Positions 16,738 through 25,904 of a DNA stretch of 64,000 bases are shown piece by piece; the first letter of the stretch is position 1, and each line of letters begins with the position of its first letter. Both the position numbers and the translations under genes were made by a program. A model generated the notes under the pieces. It searched no databases, was not told the origin of the DNA, and saw only the letters and a list, made by a program, of their open reading frames with translations. The stretch spans positions 430,778 to 494,777 of the forward strand of contig CAUQNX010000001.1 in assembly GCA_963519845.1 (NCBI GenBank), read 5' to 3'. The stretch is from Moellerella sp963519845. GTDB taxonomy: Bacteria; Pseudomonadota; Gammaproteobacteria; Enterobacterales; Enterobacteriaceae.

Positions 16738-18606
16738 TTATTCCATATTAATTACATCAATTTTTGCATTAGTACGCAGGTTGATCATCAGAGATTCTTG
16801 CATTGCTGCGCTCATCAATCCTTTATACTGTTGGGCAAAAATTTTCAGCTCTTCATCAGAAGCTTTACCCGGAATCACTTTATCCAGTTGAATTATCACT
16901 AAATTGCCTAGGCCATCGGCTGCAACATCAAATGATGGCTTACCATCTTGAGGTTCAGTAATAGAGAATGCCGCATTAACAACGGAATTCTGCTCAAGGC
17001 GAGTGACTGTTCTTGCTGCATCAAATTGAATACCAGCCGCTTTCATCGCTTCTTCGCCTTTGCCTGCTTTTAACTCAGCGAGCAATTTATCAGCTTCAGC
17101 CTGTAGTGCTGCTTCTGCTTTTTGGCGTTGAACTAATTCAGTGACTTGCGCTTTAACTGTTTCAAATGGTTCAACAGCTTCTGGTTTATATTGTTCAATA
17201 CGTAAAACAAATGCACGGTCACCCTCAACATTCACCATATCAGAGTTCATTCCCGTAGAACCATTTTTATCAATCAGACGATCACTAAAGACTTCTGAAA
17301 CGATTTTAGGAAAATTCAATACTTCTGGTGGGTTAGAGCGATCAAACCAGTCTGTTGTGACTTTTTTGATGCCAGAAACTTCTTCTGCTGTGGCTAATGA
17401 TTCATTATCACTTGCAGCAGCATCGCTAACTTTCTGTTGTAGACCGTAAAATTGTTTAACGCTATTTTCTTGCTCTAAAGTCTTTTCGATCTGCGCTTTA
17501 ACTTCATCAAACGGCTTAATAACCGTGGGTTTGATATCATCTAAGCGGAAAATAATATAACCAGTATCTGTTTTCACGGGTGCTGAAAACTGGCCTTTTT
17601 CCGTAAGATTAGCGCTAAGAATCTGATCGGGTGTGGAAGTCGCTTCCATCCAACCAATAACACCTTTATTTGCAGCAGTGAATTTATCGGTAGATTTCTC
17701 ACCCACTAAAGCAATGAAATCAGCCCCTTGCTTTAATTCTTTTTCAATCGCTAATGCATCAGACTCATTAGCTAACTGGATCATGCTGTATTGCTTTTGT
17801 TCAGGCTGAGTATAATTTTTCAGATTCTGATCGTAATAGGCTTTACTCTCTTCATCTGTCGGTTTTTTGTTATCCACAATATCGGCTGCATCTAACTTGA
17901 TGTAACTGACTTTAACCCGCTCAGGTGAAATAAAGCTATTCTGATTAGCATTATAGTAAGCTTGTAACTCTTCATCCGTTACTGTCTGCTTGCTTTGCAT
18001 ATCAGCCAAAGAGAGGCTAGCAAAACGCACTTCACGCTGTTGCATGATGAGTGCCGCATAAGCATTAACTTCTGAAGGCAGTGCAAAATCAGTGCCGCTA
18101 AATGAAGCGCCTAGCTGCTCTCTAATCAGATCTTGACGGATCTGCTGCGCTAAAGTGTCGGCATTAAGATTATATTGTGCCAAGATCATGCGGTATTTAT
18201 CGTTATCAAACTTGCCATTGGTCTGGAAAACTTCCATCGCAAAAATCGCTTTTTCGATCTGCGCATCGCTCGAAGAGAGACCTAATTCATTGGCATATTG
18301 ATTAAATAATACAGTATTCACTAAGCTGTCGAGTGCTTGACTACGCAATGCGCGCATTGTCTGCTCATTACTTGCAGCTTCAGAAAAATTTTCACCCAAT
18401 CTTTCTTGCATAGCCTGTCTTTCCTGCTGGAAAGCTTGCTGTAGCTGCTCACGTGATATTGGTTGACCATTAACTTCAGCTGCATCATTTACTGATCCAC
18501 TGATTAGATAACCACCAACTCCTGTCAGCACAAACGACAGAATGATCACCGCCAGCACGATTTTAAGCACAGGACTATTCGCCGCCGTGCGTAGATTGTC
18601 CATCAT
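16738..18606 (-). CDS. ppiD: Periplasmic chaperone/foldase PpiD
   Basis: PpiD is an inner-membrane-anchored chaperone near the SecYEG exit that helps fold translocated proteins. The 622-residue product (E. coli 623) has a short cytoplasmic start, one membrane span ('VLKIVLAVIILSFVLTGVGG'), a SurA-like helical N-domain and a parvulin-type domain around residues 265-355 ('QYSMIQLANESDA', 'GWMEATSTPDQI', 'GYIIFRLDDI'). The gene follows hupB after a strong terminator and precedes ybaV, the normal order. Confidence 0.96.
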   Translation of the reverse strand: MMDNLRTAANSPVLKIVLAVIILSFVLTGVGGYLISGSVNDAAEVNGQPISREQLQQAFQQERQAMQERLGENFSEAASNEQTMRALRSQALDSLVNTVLFNQYANELGLSSSDAQIEKAIFAMEVFQTNGKFDNDKYRMILAQYNLNADTLAQQIRQDLIREQLGASFSGTDFALPSEVNAYAALIMQQREVRFASLSLADMQSKQTVTDEELQAYYNANQNSFISPERVKVSYIKLDAADIVDNKKPTDEESKAYYDQNLKNYTQPEQKQYSMIQLANESDALAIEKELKQGADFIALVGEKSTDKFTAANKGVIGWMEATSTPDQILSANLTEKGQFSAPVKTDTGYIIFRLDDIKPTVIKPFDEVKAQIEKTLEQENSVKQFYGLQQKVSDAAASDNESLATAEEVSGIKKVTTDWFDRSNPPEVLNFPKIVSEVFSDRLIDKNGSTGMNSDMVNVEGDRAFVLRIEQYKPEAVEPFETVKAQVTELVQRQKAEAALQAEADKLLAELKAGKGEEAMKAAGIQFDAARTVTRLEQNSVVNAAFSITEPQDGKPSFDVAADGLGNLVIIQLDKVIPGKASDEELKIFAQQYKGLMSAAMQESLMINLRTNAKIDVINME

Positions 18607-18680
18607 AAGAAGGCTTAACTCCGCTTTGTTGATTTCAATTTCAATTGCTTAATAATACGCTATCTTAAACGCTAATAGAA

Positions 18681-18708
18681 AAAAAAGCGCATCATTTCCA
18701 TGATGCGC
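18681..18708 (-). terminator. Intrinsic terminator after hupB
   Basis: GCGCATCAT at 18687-18695 pairs with 18700-18708. Read on the minus strand the stem is followed by eight T residues. Confidence 0.9.
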
Positions 18709-18789
18709 CTCTATTTTATCTGAACAAAGTCGATGCGTCAGCGTCAGTTTCCCCATAAATTAGCAAAAATGAGCGCTCAAACAGCATTA

Positions 18790-19065
18790 TTACTCATTAA
18801 CAGCGTCTTTTAATCCTTTTCCTGCGCGGAATGCAGGAACTTTCGCCGCAGCAATTTGAATTTCTTTGCCTGTCTGTGGGTTACGTCCAGTACGCTCAGC
18901 GCGATCACGCACTAAGAAAGTACCAAAACCAACCAATGCAACATCATCACCCTGTTTTAAGGTATCCGTTATTGATGCAATCAATGCATCGATAACACGA
19001 CCCGCAGCGGCCTTAGAAATACTTGCATCAGCTGCAACGCGATCAATTAGCTGTGATTTATTCAC
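18790..19065 (-). CDS. hupB: DNA-binding protein HU-beta
   Basis: This is the 91-residue histone-like HU beta subunit, which bends and compacts DNA and pairs with HU-alpha. It shows 'MNKSQLIDRVAADA', the signature 'GFGTFLVRDRAERTGRNPQT' of the DNA-embracing arm, and 'VPAFRAGKGLKDAVN'. In E. coli hupB follows lon directly; here the island at 19.6-25.6 kb lies between them. Its promoters must lie in the 520 bases upstream. Confidence 0.98.
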   Translation of the reverse strand: MNKSQLIDRVAADASISKAAAGRVIDALIASITDTLKQGDDVALVGFGTFLVRDRAERTGRNPQTGKEIQIAAAKVPAFRAGKGLKDAVNE

Positions 19066-19585
19066 TCGTTATCATCCCCATGTTAGATTTGACTGTCATC
19101 AAGACTATTAAATTAATCTATAAAACGATGTTGCCGTTATATCAATACTGATTATTAATGGCAAGCGAACATATCCTATTAAAATGAATATAATAGGCTT
19201 CATTTTGTCTATATGAACGAAAAGTAGCCAATAAATACATCTGTATTACCGAGGTAAAATGAGGGCCTATTTTTTGATTTTCATCGCTTAGAGTGACGAA
19301 TAAAAAATGATTACTTACTGGATATATTAGGTTTTTTTCTGAATATAGTTAAGTAGACGGTATAAATAACGAGCTAATTCAAACTAAGCTAAATCAACTT
19401 ATTTCATATATTAATCAATATATAGAGATATAATTATGGCTACCTAAATATAAAATACCTAAAAACTACTAATTCAGCTATTTGAGATCATCAGCACATA
19501 TGTTTAAAGCCGATGATTATCGTTTATTGCATCCAGTATTGGGCTCAAACGCCCTTAAAATGGGAGATCAACATTGAATTGCCTA
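19066..19585. other. Spacer between hupB start and the RHS gene
   Basis: No coding region was seen. The part nearest hupB must hold its promoters. The part nearest the RHS stop was translated by eye in three minus-strand frames over about 100 bases, and no RHS core remnant follows the stop. A weak hairpin (ATCATCGGC with GCTGATGAT, 19487-19520 region) could end RHS transcription. Confidence 0.5.
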
Positions 19586-22500
19586 TCAAGAATCCTCACC
19601 ATAAGGGGTATATTGATGTTTATTCCGTTGGATTTCATTTTCTGATTGTTCTGTCAGAATAGAAAGAATACTTCCTTGAGCATTAGGCAGCAGTCGCTGA
19701 TATAAATCCTGCTCCTGATTACTAATGTAACGCCCTATCATCATACTTGGACGACTACGGTGATAACTGGTATAAGTACCACCCAGATATTCATTAGCTA
19801 AAATATCACCTTGATAATAGAGTTCTAGCCAAGCGCTATCTTGTGTTTGTGAAGTAACTTGTCCTTGCGCATTATAACCATATTCAGACAGCGTTTTTCC
19901 CTGCTGCTCCACACGGATCATTTGCCCTAATTCGTTATAGTGATATTTTCGGCCCTTATCATCTGAAAGTAGATTACCAACTCGATCGTAATAAAATTGA
20001 ACAGACGCTATATAATCAGGGTGAGTGTGACTGATACTCATTAATTGCACCGGATTTTGCAGATTATAGGACATTATCGCAATATCATGTCTACCATCGA
20101 TATAATCAGTTCTAATCTGGGTCATATTGTTATTGGTATCATAGTTAAAACACTGGCGCTCAATTTGATTATGATACTCATCATAAGGGCTATTTGGCCC
20201 TACGCTGGTATAGGTAATTAAGCGATCTAAATCATCATATTCCATCGTTTCCCTTGTTTCTCCCTCCTCATCCCGATAAATTTTTTCGACTATTTGGAAA
20301 TTATCGTTAAAGCGCTGAGCAAGTGTAAATATATTTTCTTGATTAAATTGAACCTGACGATGGATCTCTAACCCTAATATATTTAATGTTAATTCAATCG
20401 AAACCTTATTCCCGCTTTTATCTAGGGTATCAAATAGAATAGGACGACTAAATTGATCATAGCTGATAGTTGTATTAATGATTTTTTCACCCATAGAGGT
20501 ACTCAAAGATCTGAGTCGCCCTAAATGATCATAAATATAGTTTGTAGTATGGCCGAAATAGTCAGTTATTGAGATAGGAAGCCCCATTAATGTATATTGA
20601 TATGTCATAGTGCGCGCTTCACCATCTAAATAACGTACAGACTCAGAAATAAGCTGCCCAAGAGGATTATATTGCTGCTCTGATTGGGCATTTTCGCTCT
20701 GATCTTTTATCGGCAGGCCGCTAGTATGATCATATTCATACTGACAACGAGTATCCATCCCGCCACCCACTGCTGAGATCGCAAAAGGTGCCTGTAAATA
20801 AATATTGTTTCTAATCGAAATAAAGTCCTCTTCCGCTGTTTTAACCAAAGAGGGCATTAATAGTGAATGGGTATAAAATAATGCTTTGCTGTTGCTGGCG
20901 CTTATTTGGGCAGTTAAACGCGATAAACCATCATATTGTTGCTCACCAAATGCCTGATTATTGACGGCGATTTTGGTAAGTAAAGGATCTATCGTAAAAT
21001 TAGCATAATTAAATTGGTAAGCGACTTTTTCATTACCTAACATTCTCTCCGTTGAGATAACTCTGTTACTCTCATCATAACGCTGTTGAGTTACACGCCC
21101 CTGAGTATCTGTAGTGCGAATTAGATTACCATAGCCATCATATTGATAGTCAGTTTTAGCTAATAATTGACTTGAATCATCATAAGTTTTTTTCGCTATT
21201 TCAAAACCCGATAGATTATATTCTGTGACGTCTTTTAGTAAGCCAGTCATTTCATAAGTGGTAATTAAGGTGACAGGATCTTGATTTATATTCTCTTCAC
21301 GTCCGTCAGGATGAATAATTTTATTTACTTGGCCAAAAGAGTCATATTGATAGTGCGTTTCTAATCTAATCGGCTGCTCGCCAATCCAATCTGTGCTTTC
21401 TTGAGTAATCAACAAACCAAATTTATCATAAATAGATTTATTGATAATTCGCTCAATACCCTCAGCATCCGTTTGCGAGATCTTAATCACTTTGCCTGCA
21501 TTATTTAGCCGCTTGGTCTCAATATTCCCTCTCACATCGGTAACAATAATGGCATTAATATCACGACCAGCCATATAATTGCAGCTTGATTTAGCTTCAT
21601 AATCAGTATCTGGCGCATAACAGGTTTCACTTAAGCGCCCTGCATCATCATAGCTATAACGGGTTATTACACCATCAGCATTGGTCTGCTCTACTCTTTG
21701 TCCATCTGCATAACGCATAACTTCTGATGAGCAGATCGTTAATCCATCATGGCCTTCTAATTTTGTTTTGATTAGCAGCTGCTGATTAAAATCATATTCC
21801 ATCATTGTTCTGGTTATATGGCCATTTACCATCCATTGCTGCTCTTTTAATCGACCATATTCATAAGGTTTATTACGATTAGTATAATATTGCATATTCA
21901 TCGATTGATCATGCCGCTGCTGTTGATGAAGAACTACAGTGTAAATATTAGGATCATCAAGACGAGCTAATTTTTGATATCGCATATTTATATAACGAGG
22001 TTCTTCACTATGATCTCTGCTTATCGGATACCAAATCTCCTGTTTTAATAGTGACCGCATTCCATTAGGCTCTGCGGGGCAATAATTTTCTTCTCCATCT
22101 TTAGAATAAAATATGCGATGGATTTCACTACCATCAATATTTTTAATAAAAAGTTGATTACCATATTCATCGTAATCATATTCGCTATAACGTTGTTTTG
22201 ACTGGCCATCTTTGTAATTAGTGATGATCTCTTTTTTAATAAAGCTATATTGTGCTGGTTGAGCATCAATACTTAAGTTTACATTAGCAAAATAGATATT
22301 CTCCTCTTTTTTATATAAAATATTATTTTTTAAATATTCGGCCTTATCTAATAGATGATATTTGTTATATATCCGAAAAACAGACTCACTACCATTAATA
22401 ATTTCTTTGCTCGTATATTGATAATGGCTATTCGCCGTAAATAAGGTATCTTCCCCCGCACGCCAAGTACGATCACTAGCAAATCCAAGAAAGTTTTTAT

Positions 22501-23383
22501 CTGAGTATTCATATTGGATAAGAGTATCGGGTTGCTGCTCACCCGCTTTCATTCGATATTGAATAACACAAGGGATAAAAGCAAAAGGAGCGCCTCTGGG
22601 TAATGCCATACCAAGATTTTTATAAGTCATCTCCTCGATTAAACCAGAAAGATGGGTGACCTTTTCGATTAGATCATAACCGACGCTAGGAATAAAATTA
22701 TATTCTAATTGAGTACTGCTGGTATATCCGGGAAAATTAATGCTACTAAGTCGTTTATAAATTGCACCATTAGCGATTTTATTAAACTCAATACATTGAT
22801 AAAGTTTATCATCGATCCAATGCTCAACCCTTGTTTTCCAAGGATCAGAATACCAATCAATACTTAATTCTCGTCCTGCATTATCATAAATATGAGTAAG
22901 TACTAAATAATTATTATGATATTGATAACTAAAATAGACGGAAAGCCCATGGTGAGAAACAATTCGATTTAAAGTTCCCTTACTATAATCAATAAATTCA
23001 CTTCGCCCATCCTTATGAACCACTTTTAGCTCATTGGTGCTTGAGAGATAAAATACACGTAAATCTTTTAGTTTTCGATAAGGAATATCATACTCATCAA
23101 GAGCAGAGTTATATTCAATTTTAAAACTTTGTCCAGTCGATAAACTAAGCATATTGGTTGCTTTATTATAACTGCTAAGCGTTAGTCCCCAGCCACGACC
23201 AAACCCCATATCAAATGAGCTGGCCGCATTATAATTTAATATTAAAGATAAACTAACTCCTGACGTTTTATGTGATAAAAACTCCCCAATATTAATCGAT
23301 ATATGATAAGAGCCTGTTCGAGGATCTACACCAGAGACCATTGGATTAGAAAAATTATAAGCATTACTTAGGATTTCAGTCAT
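19586..23383 (-). CDS. RHS/YD-repeat protein lacking its core and C-terminal toxin region
   Basis: This 1265-residue protein opens with 'NAYNFSNPMVSGVDPRTGSY', the N-terminus of a known group of large RHS proteins in Pseudomonas and insect-associated enterobacteria. It has no signal peptide and no PAAR domain. From about residue 390 YD/RHS repeats run to the end ('YDEYGNQLF', 'YSYDDAGRLSETCY', 'YQYDGYGNLIRTTDTQGRV', 'YNELGQMIRVEQQGK', 'YGYNAQGQVTSQT'), the type that folds into a hollow cocoon. It stops at 'HQYTPYGEDS', precisely where relatives continue into the core 'LGFNGERxD...DPSG'. That core is encoded by the separate gene at 24607-25563. AGGGG precedes the ATG by 6 bases. The gene appears intact as a reading frame and is the last of three on this strand. 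Confidence 0.85.
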   Translation of the reverse strand: MTEILSNAYNFSNPMVSGVDPRTGSYHISINIGEFLSHKTSGVSLSLILNYNAASSFDMGFGRGWGLTLSSYNKATNMLSLSTGQSFKIEYNSALDEYDIPYRKLKDLRVFYLSSTNELKVVHKDGRSEFIDYSKGTLNRIVSHHGLSVYFSYQYHNNYLVLTHIYDNAGRELSIDWYSDPWKTRVEHWIDDKLYQCIEFNKIANGAIYKRLSSINFPGYTSSTQLEYNFIPSVGYDLIEKVTHLSGLIEEMTYKNLGMALPRGAPFAFIPCVIQYRMKAGEQQPDTLIQYEYSDKNFLGFASDRTWRAGEDTLFTANSHYQYTSKEIINGSESVFRIYNKYHLLDKAEYLKNNILYKKEENIYFANVNLSIDAQPAQYSFIKKEIITNYKDGQSKQRYSEYDYDEYGNQLFIKNIDGSEIHRIFYSKDGEENYCPAEPNGMRSLLKQEIWYPISRDHSEEPRYINMRYQKLARLDDPNIYTVVLHQQQRHDQSMNMQYYTNRNKPYEYGRLKEQQWMVNGHITRTMMEYDFNQQLLIKTKLEGHDGLTICSSEVMRYADGQRVEQTNADGVITRYSYDDAGRLSETCYAPDTDYEAKSSCNYMAGRDINAIIVTDVRGNIETKRLNNAGKVIKISQTDAEGIERIINKSIYDKFGLLITQESTDWIGEQPIRLETHYQYDSFGQVNKIIHPDGREENINQDPVTLITTYEMTGLLKDVTEYNLSGFEIAKKTYDDSSQLLAKTDYQYDGYGNLIRTTDTQGRVTQQRYDESNRVISTERMLGNEKVAYQFNYANFTIDPLLTKIAVNNQAFGEQQYDGLSRLTAQISASNSKALFYTHSLLMPSLVKTAEEDFISIRNNIYLQAPFAISAVGGGMDTRCQYEYDHTSGLPIKDQSENAQSEQQYNPLGQLISESVRYLDGEARTMTYQYTLMGLPISITDYFGHTTNYIYDHLGRLRSLSTSMGEKIINTTISYDQFSRPILFDTLDKSGNKVSIELTLNILGLEIHRQVQFNQENIFTLAQRFNDNFQIVEKIYRDEEGETRETMEYDDLDRLITYTSVGPNSPYDEYHNQIERQCFNYDTNNNMTQIRTDYIDGRHDIAIMSYNLQNPVQLMSISHTHPDYIASVQFYYDRVGNLLSDDKGRKYHYNELGQMIRVEQQGKTLSEYGYNAQGQVTSQTQDSAWLELYYQGDILANEYLGGTYTSYHRSRPSMMIGRYISNQEQDLYQRLLPNAQGSILSILTEQSENEIQRNKHQYTPYGEDS

Positions 23384-23457
23384 AGTTATCCCCTGCTATT
23401 AATTAAGATTATTTAATATTTTTATTTAATTTTAAATTTAATGGTTAAATCTTTAAT

Positions 23458-24525
23458 TTATTGCCTAGTGCGATAACCGAGTTCATTAACGTTTAATGCT
23501 TTATTTCTTACTATCTTTATTTCTCCCTTATTACCATAGATATCATATATATTTAGATAGCTAGGTTCGATTTTTTGTTCACCAAAACCTTTAGCAAAGG
23601 CGCCTTCCCATGCATTACCATGTGTACTCTTGCCATAGATGACCAATAAAATGACTCTATTATTGGTATTAAAATTTAATGGGTTGATTTCAAATTGAGC
23701 TGGCCTTTGAGGTCTTTTATTTATTAATGGTGTTACTGTTAGTCTGTTTTTATTAATCGGTAATAAATAAAGAATTGAATCTAAGTAGCGATTAAGACCC
23801 GTTGGAAAACCAGTATAATAATAAAGAGGATTTTGGCTTGCTATAATCATTGGAAACCGAGAGTTATAGGGCTCTAAACCTTCGCTAGTGGCTATTTTTT
23901 GTAAAATAAAATTAGATCTCGGACGCAGCTCAATACTCTCCCAGCCATATTCAACCTTCTCCTTTTTAATTAAACCCTTTGCACTATCATAACTTATAAT
24001 AAAATCATCAAGGGTATAGCTGATAGCTGCATATGCACTAATGGCCACATCTGAATTAATACTTCCACCATCACAAGTTGATTTTTTTGACTCTATTGAA
24101 TTTTTTATCGCTGTTAATACCGCGCAAATACGTATGGTTTGAGGTACGGCGGTACGCAAATATTTTGTCTCTGAACTTCCGGCTCTATCCTGTGTCAGTT
24201 TTTCAATTGAATAAATATCATTTTTAGTACTCATAATATCATGTCGATATTCATTTGAATTTACATCTAATTTCCAATCATATAAATTATCTTCTGTAAT
24301 ATATTTTTTTAATTCTATACTTTTCAATTTATAACCATTCTCAAGTTCATAAACTACATCAACTTTTGCTTGCATTCTATCGTTAGCATAAATATTAATT
24401 TGATTTCCACCATTAGCAGCAAATATAGCTAATTTCCGCACTCCAGAATCAGGCGGAGCATCTGCTATTAAATTAAAAGATAGCATGGAAAGTATTATGG
24501 CCATTACAAATTTATTATCTCTCAT
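23458..24525 (-). CDS. Exported protein of unknown family, between the two RHS genes
   Basis: I do not recognise this 355-residue protein. The start ATG at 24525 is preceded by GGAG; a TTG 24 bases upstream is a poorer choice. It begins with a clear Sec signal peptide (Lys then 'FVMAIILSMLSFNLIA', cleavage likely before 'DAPPDSG'), so the product is periplasmic or secreted. Two cysteines close together ('IRICAVLTA' and 'KSTCDGG') could form a disulfide. The mature part looks mixed alpha/beta with many aromatic and Asn residues and no known motif. It is 81 bases downstream of the core-toxin gene and 74 bases upstream of the RHS-repeat gene. The position right after the toxin tip suggests an immunity protein or a delivery partner; this is inference only. 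Confidence 0.7.
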   Translation of the reverse strand: MRDNKFVMAIILSMLSFNLIADAPPDSGVRKLAIFAANGGNQINIYANDRMQAKVDVVYELENGYKLKSIELKKYITEDNLYDWKLDVNSNEYRHDIMSTKNDIYSIEKLTQDRAGSSETKYLRTAVPQTIRICAVLTAIKNSIESKKSTCDGGSINSDVAISAYAAISYTLDDFIISYDSAKGLIKKEKVEYGWESIELRPRSNFILQKIATSEGLEPYNSRFPMIIASQNPLYYYTGFPTGLNRYLDSILYLLPINKNRLTVTPLINKRPQRPAQFEINPLNFNTNNRVILLVIYGKSTHGNAWEGAFAKGFGEQKIEPSYLNIYDIYGNKGEIKIVRNKALNVNELGYRTRQ

Positions 24526-24606
24526 AAGTGTGAACTCCATATATTTCAACTAGGTTTTTTCATTAAACCATTAATTTATTTATTGCGTTAAATACATTTA
24601 ATCGAA

Positions 24607-25563
24607 TTAAAAGGATGTCTCTCCTAAATTAAAACCAAAAATAATTGAATTAAATACCTGACTTTTGCTTCTGTTTGGAATAATAGTTGATGGTCCATCC
24701 AATGACATTCGGGTATATTTAGTCAATTGGTAATTAGCTAATTCAAATTGAGAATAAGGATCTAGTAATTCGAAAGGAAGTGATTTAAGTTCCATCACTT
24801 TTTCTGCTGTCAGATTACTCCGCCCTAATTCAAAATCATTTGATAATGAACGCGCATCGAAATATTCAGATCGAACGGAGTTTAGACTAGATCTTCGGCT
24901 AGAACTTTGATTAGATCTTCGCATCGTACTTAACTCTATCATTTCACCTGATTGTCGATTAGGTTTAAAATTCACACCAAAAGTGACAAACCCCACCACA
25001 GCACCGATACTCGCATTAATGCCCGCATTTTTCATATCTTGTCCTGCTGCAACGTTTAAACCAAAATCAGCGGCACCTGATACTACGCTATCTACCGCAG
25101 CTAAACCGATTTGAGCGCCCATTTTCAGCCCTTTTGCCGCAGCCCCAAAACCACCACTGATAAATCCTAATGCGGCGCCTATACCTACTTGTTTCCAATC
25201 AAAAGCCGTATGAGTCACTACTGCGCGTATGCCCTCTGCGGCAGCTGAAATAGTCGCCCCCACAACAGCACCAATAATGGCTCCGATTAACAGCCCTAAT
25301 ATGGCAAAATGTCCACTGGGATCTCGTATATTAATAGGATCGCCCAAGCAATAGGCATAACCATTAATTCCTCCTTGTTCGAATGGGCTCAGCCTATCAT
25401 AGGCTTGAAAACGCTTTATTCTTGGATTATAAACCCGATATCCATTCCCCAAAAAATAAGCACCTATTACCCGATCTTGCCGTTCACCATTAAATCCCAG
25501 AGAACATTGAGTTAAATATCCTAAAGAAGATAAATGTAATAATTGGGATTTTACTTTCATCAT
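24607..25563 (-). CDS. Stand-alone RHS core plus variable C-terminal (toxin-tip) protein
   Basis: The 318-residue product begins after an AAGGA site 7 bases before tandem ATGs, so it is translated on its own. Residues 22-85 are the complete RHS-associated core: 'LGFNGERQD', 'YFLGNGYRVYNPRIKRF', 'DRLSPFEQGGINGYAYC' and 'LGDPINIRDPSGH', with Asp56, Asp75 and Asp81 as candidates for the autoprotease carboxylates known in RHS and TcC proteins. Residues about 88-205 are rich in Gly and Ala with small-residue zipper patterns ('GLLIGAIIGAVVGATISAAA'), which look membrane-active. The last 110 residues, Ser/Arg-rich then 'LPFELLDPYSQFELANYQL', match nothing I know and are the putative effector. It lacks the YD repeats, which are encoded in the third gene of the same unit. 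Confidence 0.85.
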   Translation of the reverse strand: MMKVKSQLLHLSSLGYLTQCSLGFNGERQDRVIGAYFLGNGYRVYNPRIKRFQAYDRLSPFEQGGINGYAYCLGDPINIRDPSGHFAILGLLIGAIIGAVVGATISAAAEGIRAVVTHTAFDWKQVGIGAALGFISGGFGAAAKGLKMGAQIGLAAVDSVVSGAADFGLNVAAGQDMKNAGINASIGAVVGFVTFGVNFKPNRQSGEMIELSTMRRSNQSSSRRSSLNSVRSEYFDARSLSNDFELGRSNLTAEKVMELKSLPFELLDPYSQFELANYQLTKYTRMSLDGPSTIIPNRSKSQVFNSIIFGFNLGETSF

Positions 25564-25822
25564 TAATATCCTTCTATCTATAAAATCATTATATATTTAT
25601 ATGTTATCTATTTTTTATTAGATCCTTATATTTATTTATATATTCATTACCATATCTATTATTAAATTAAATCAGGAAAGATATTGTTAATTTACAAATA
25701 TGGGTAATTTTATTTACAATAGCATTGTGGAGAATAGTCATTACTAATTACAATATACAGAATATTAATATAGGAACATCAATCAAAGTTTAATAAACGC
25801 CTTGATATATTGATAAATACAA
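25564..25822. other. AT-rich promoter region of the RHS operon
   Basis: The region between the first island gene and the lon terminator is extremely AT-rich, with no coding region. It must hold the operon promoter, but no single -35/-10 pair stands out. Confidence 0.45.
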
Positions 25823-25861
25823 TTAAAAAAAAGACTGACAATCCTTATCGGATCATCAGCC
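25823..25861 (-). terminator. Intrinsic terminator after lon
   Basis: GACTGACAATCC (25833-25844) pairs with GGATCATCAGCC (25850-25861) with three G-U or near pairs. On the minus strand a run of eight or more T follows. It separates lon from the island. Confidence 0.8.
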
Positions 25862-25904
25862 TTTTATCGATTTAGCTCTATTGATTTAGTGTGCTATTTA
25901 CAAT

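Noticed and set aside
19480..19600. RHS split explained by a frameshift or nonsense mutation
   Set aside because: The three minus-strand frames after the stop show no core sequence, and the core gene lies upstream with its own ribosome-binding site.
19586..25563. Island as a complete Tc (ABC) insecticidal toxin locus
   Set aside because: No TcA- or TcB-like gene is present, and the N-terminus is not that of TccC. Only RHS parts are found.
19486..25860. 10-bp direct repeat GATCATCAGC on both sides of the RHS island (19486 and 25851)
   Set aside because: One copy is part of the lon terminator stem, and a 10-bp match between two AT-rich flanks is expected fairly often by chance. Not good evidence for an attachment site.
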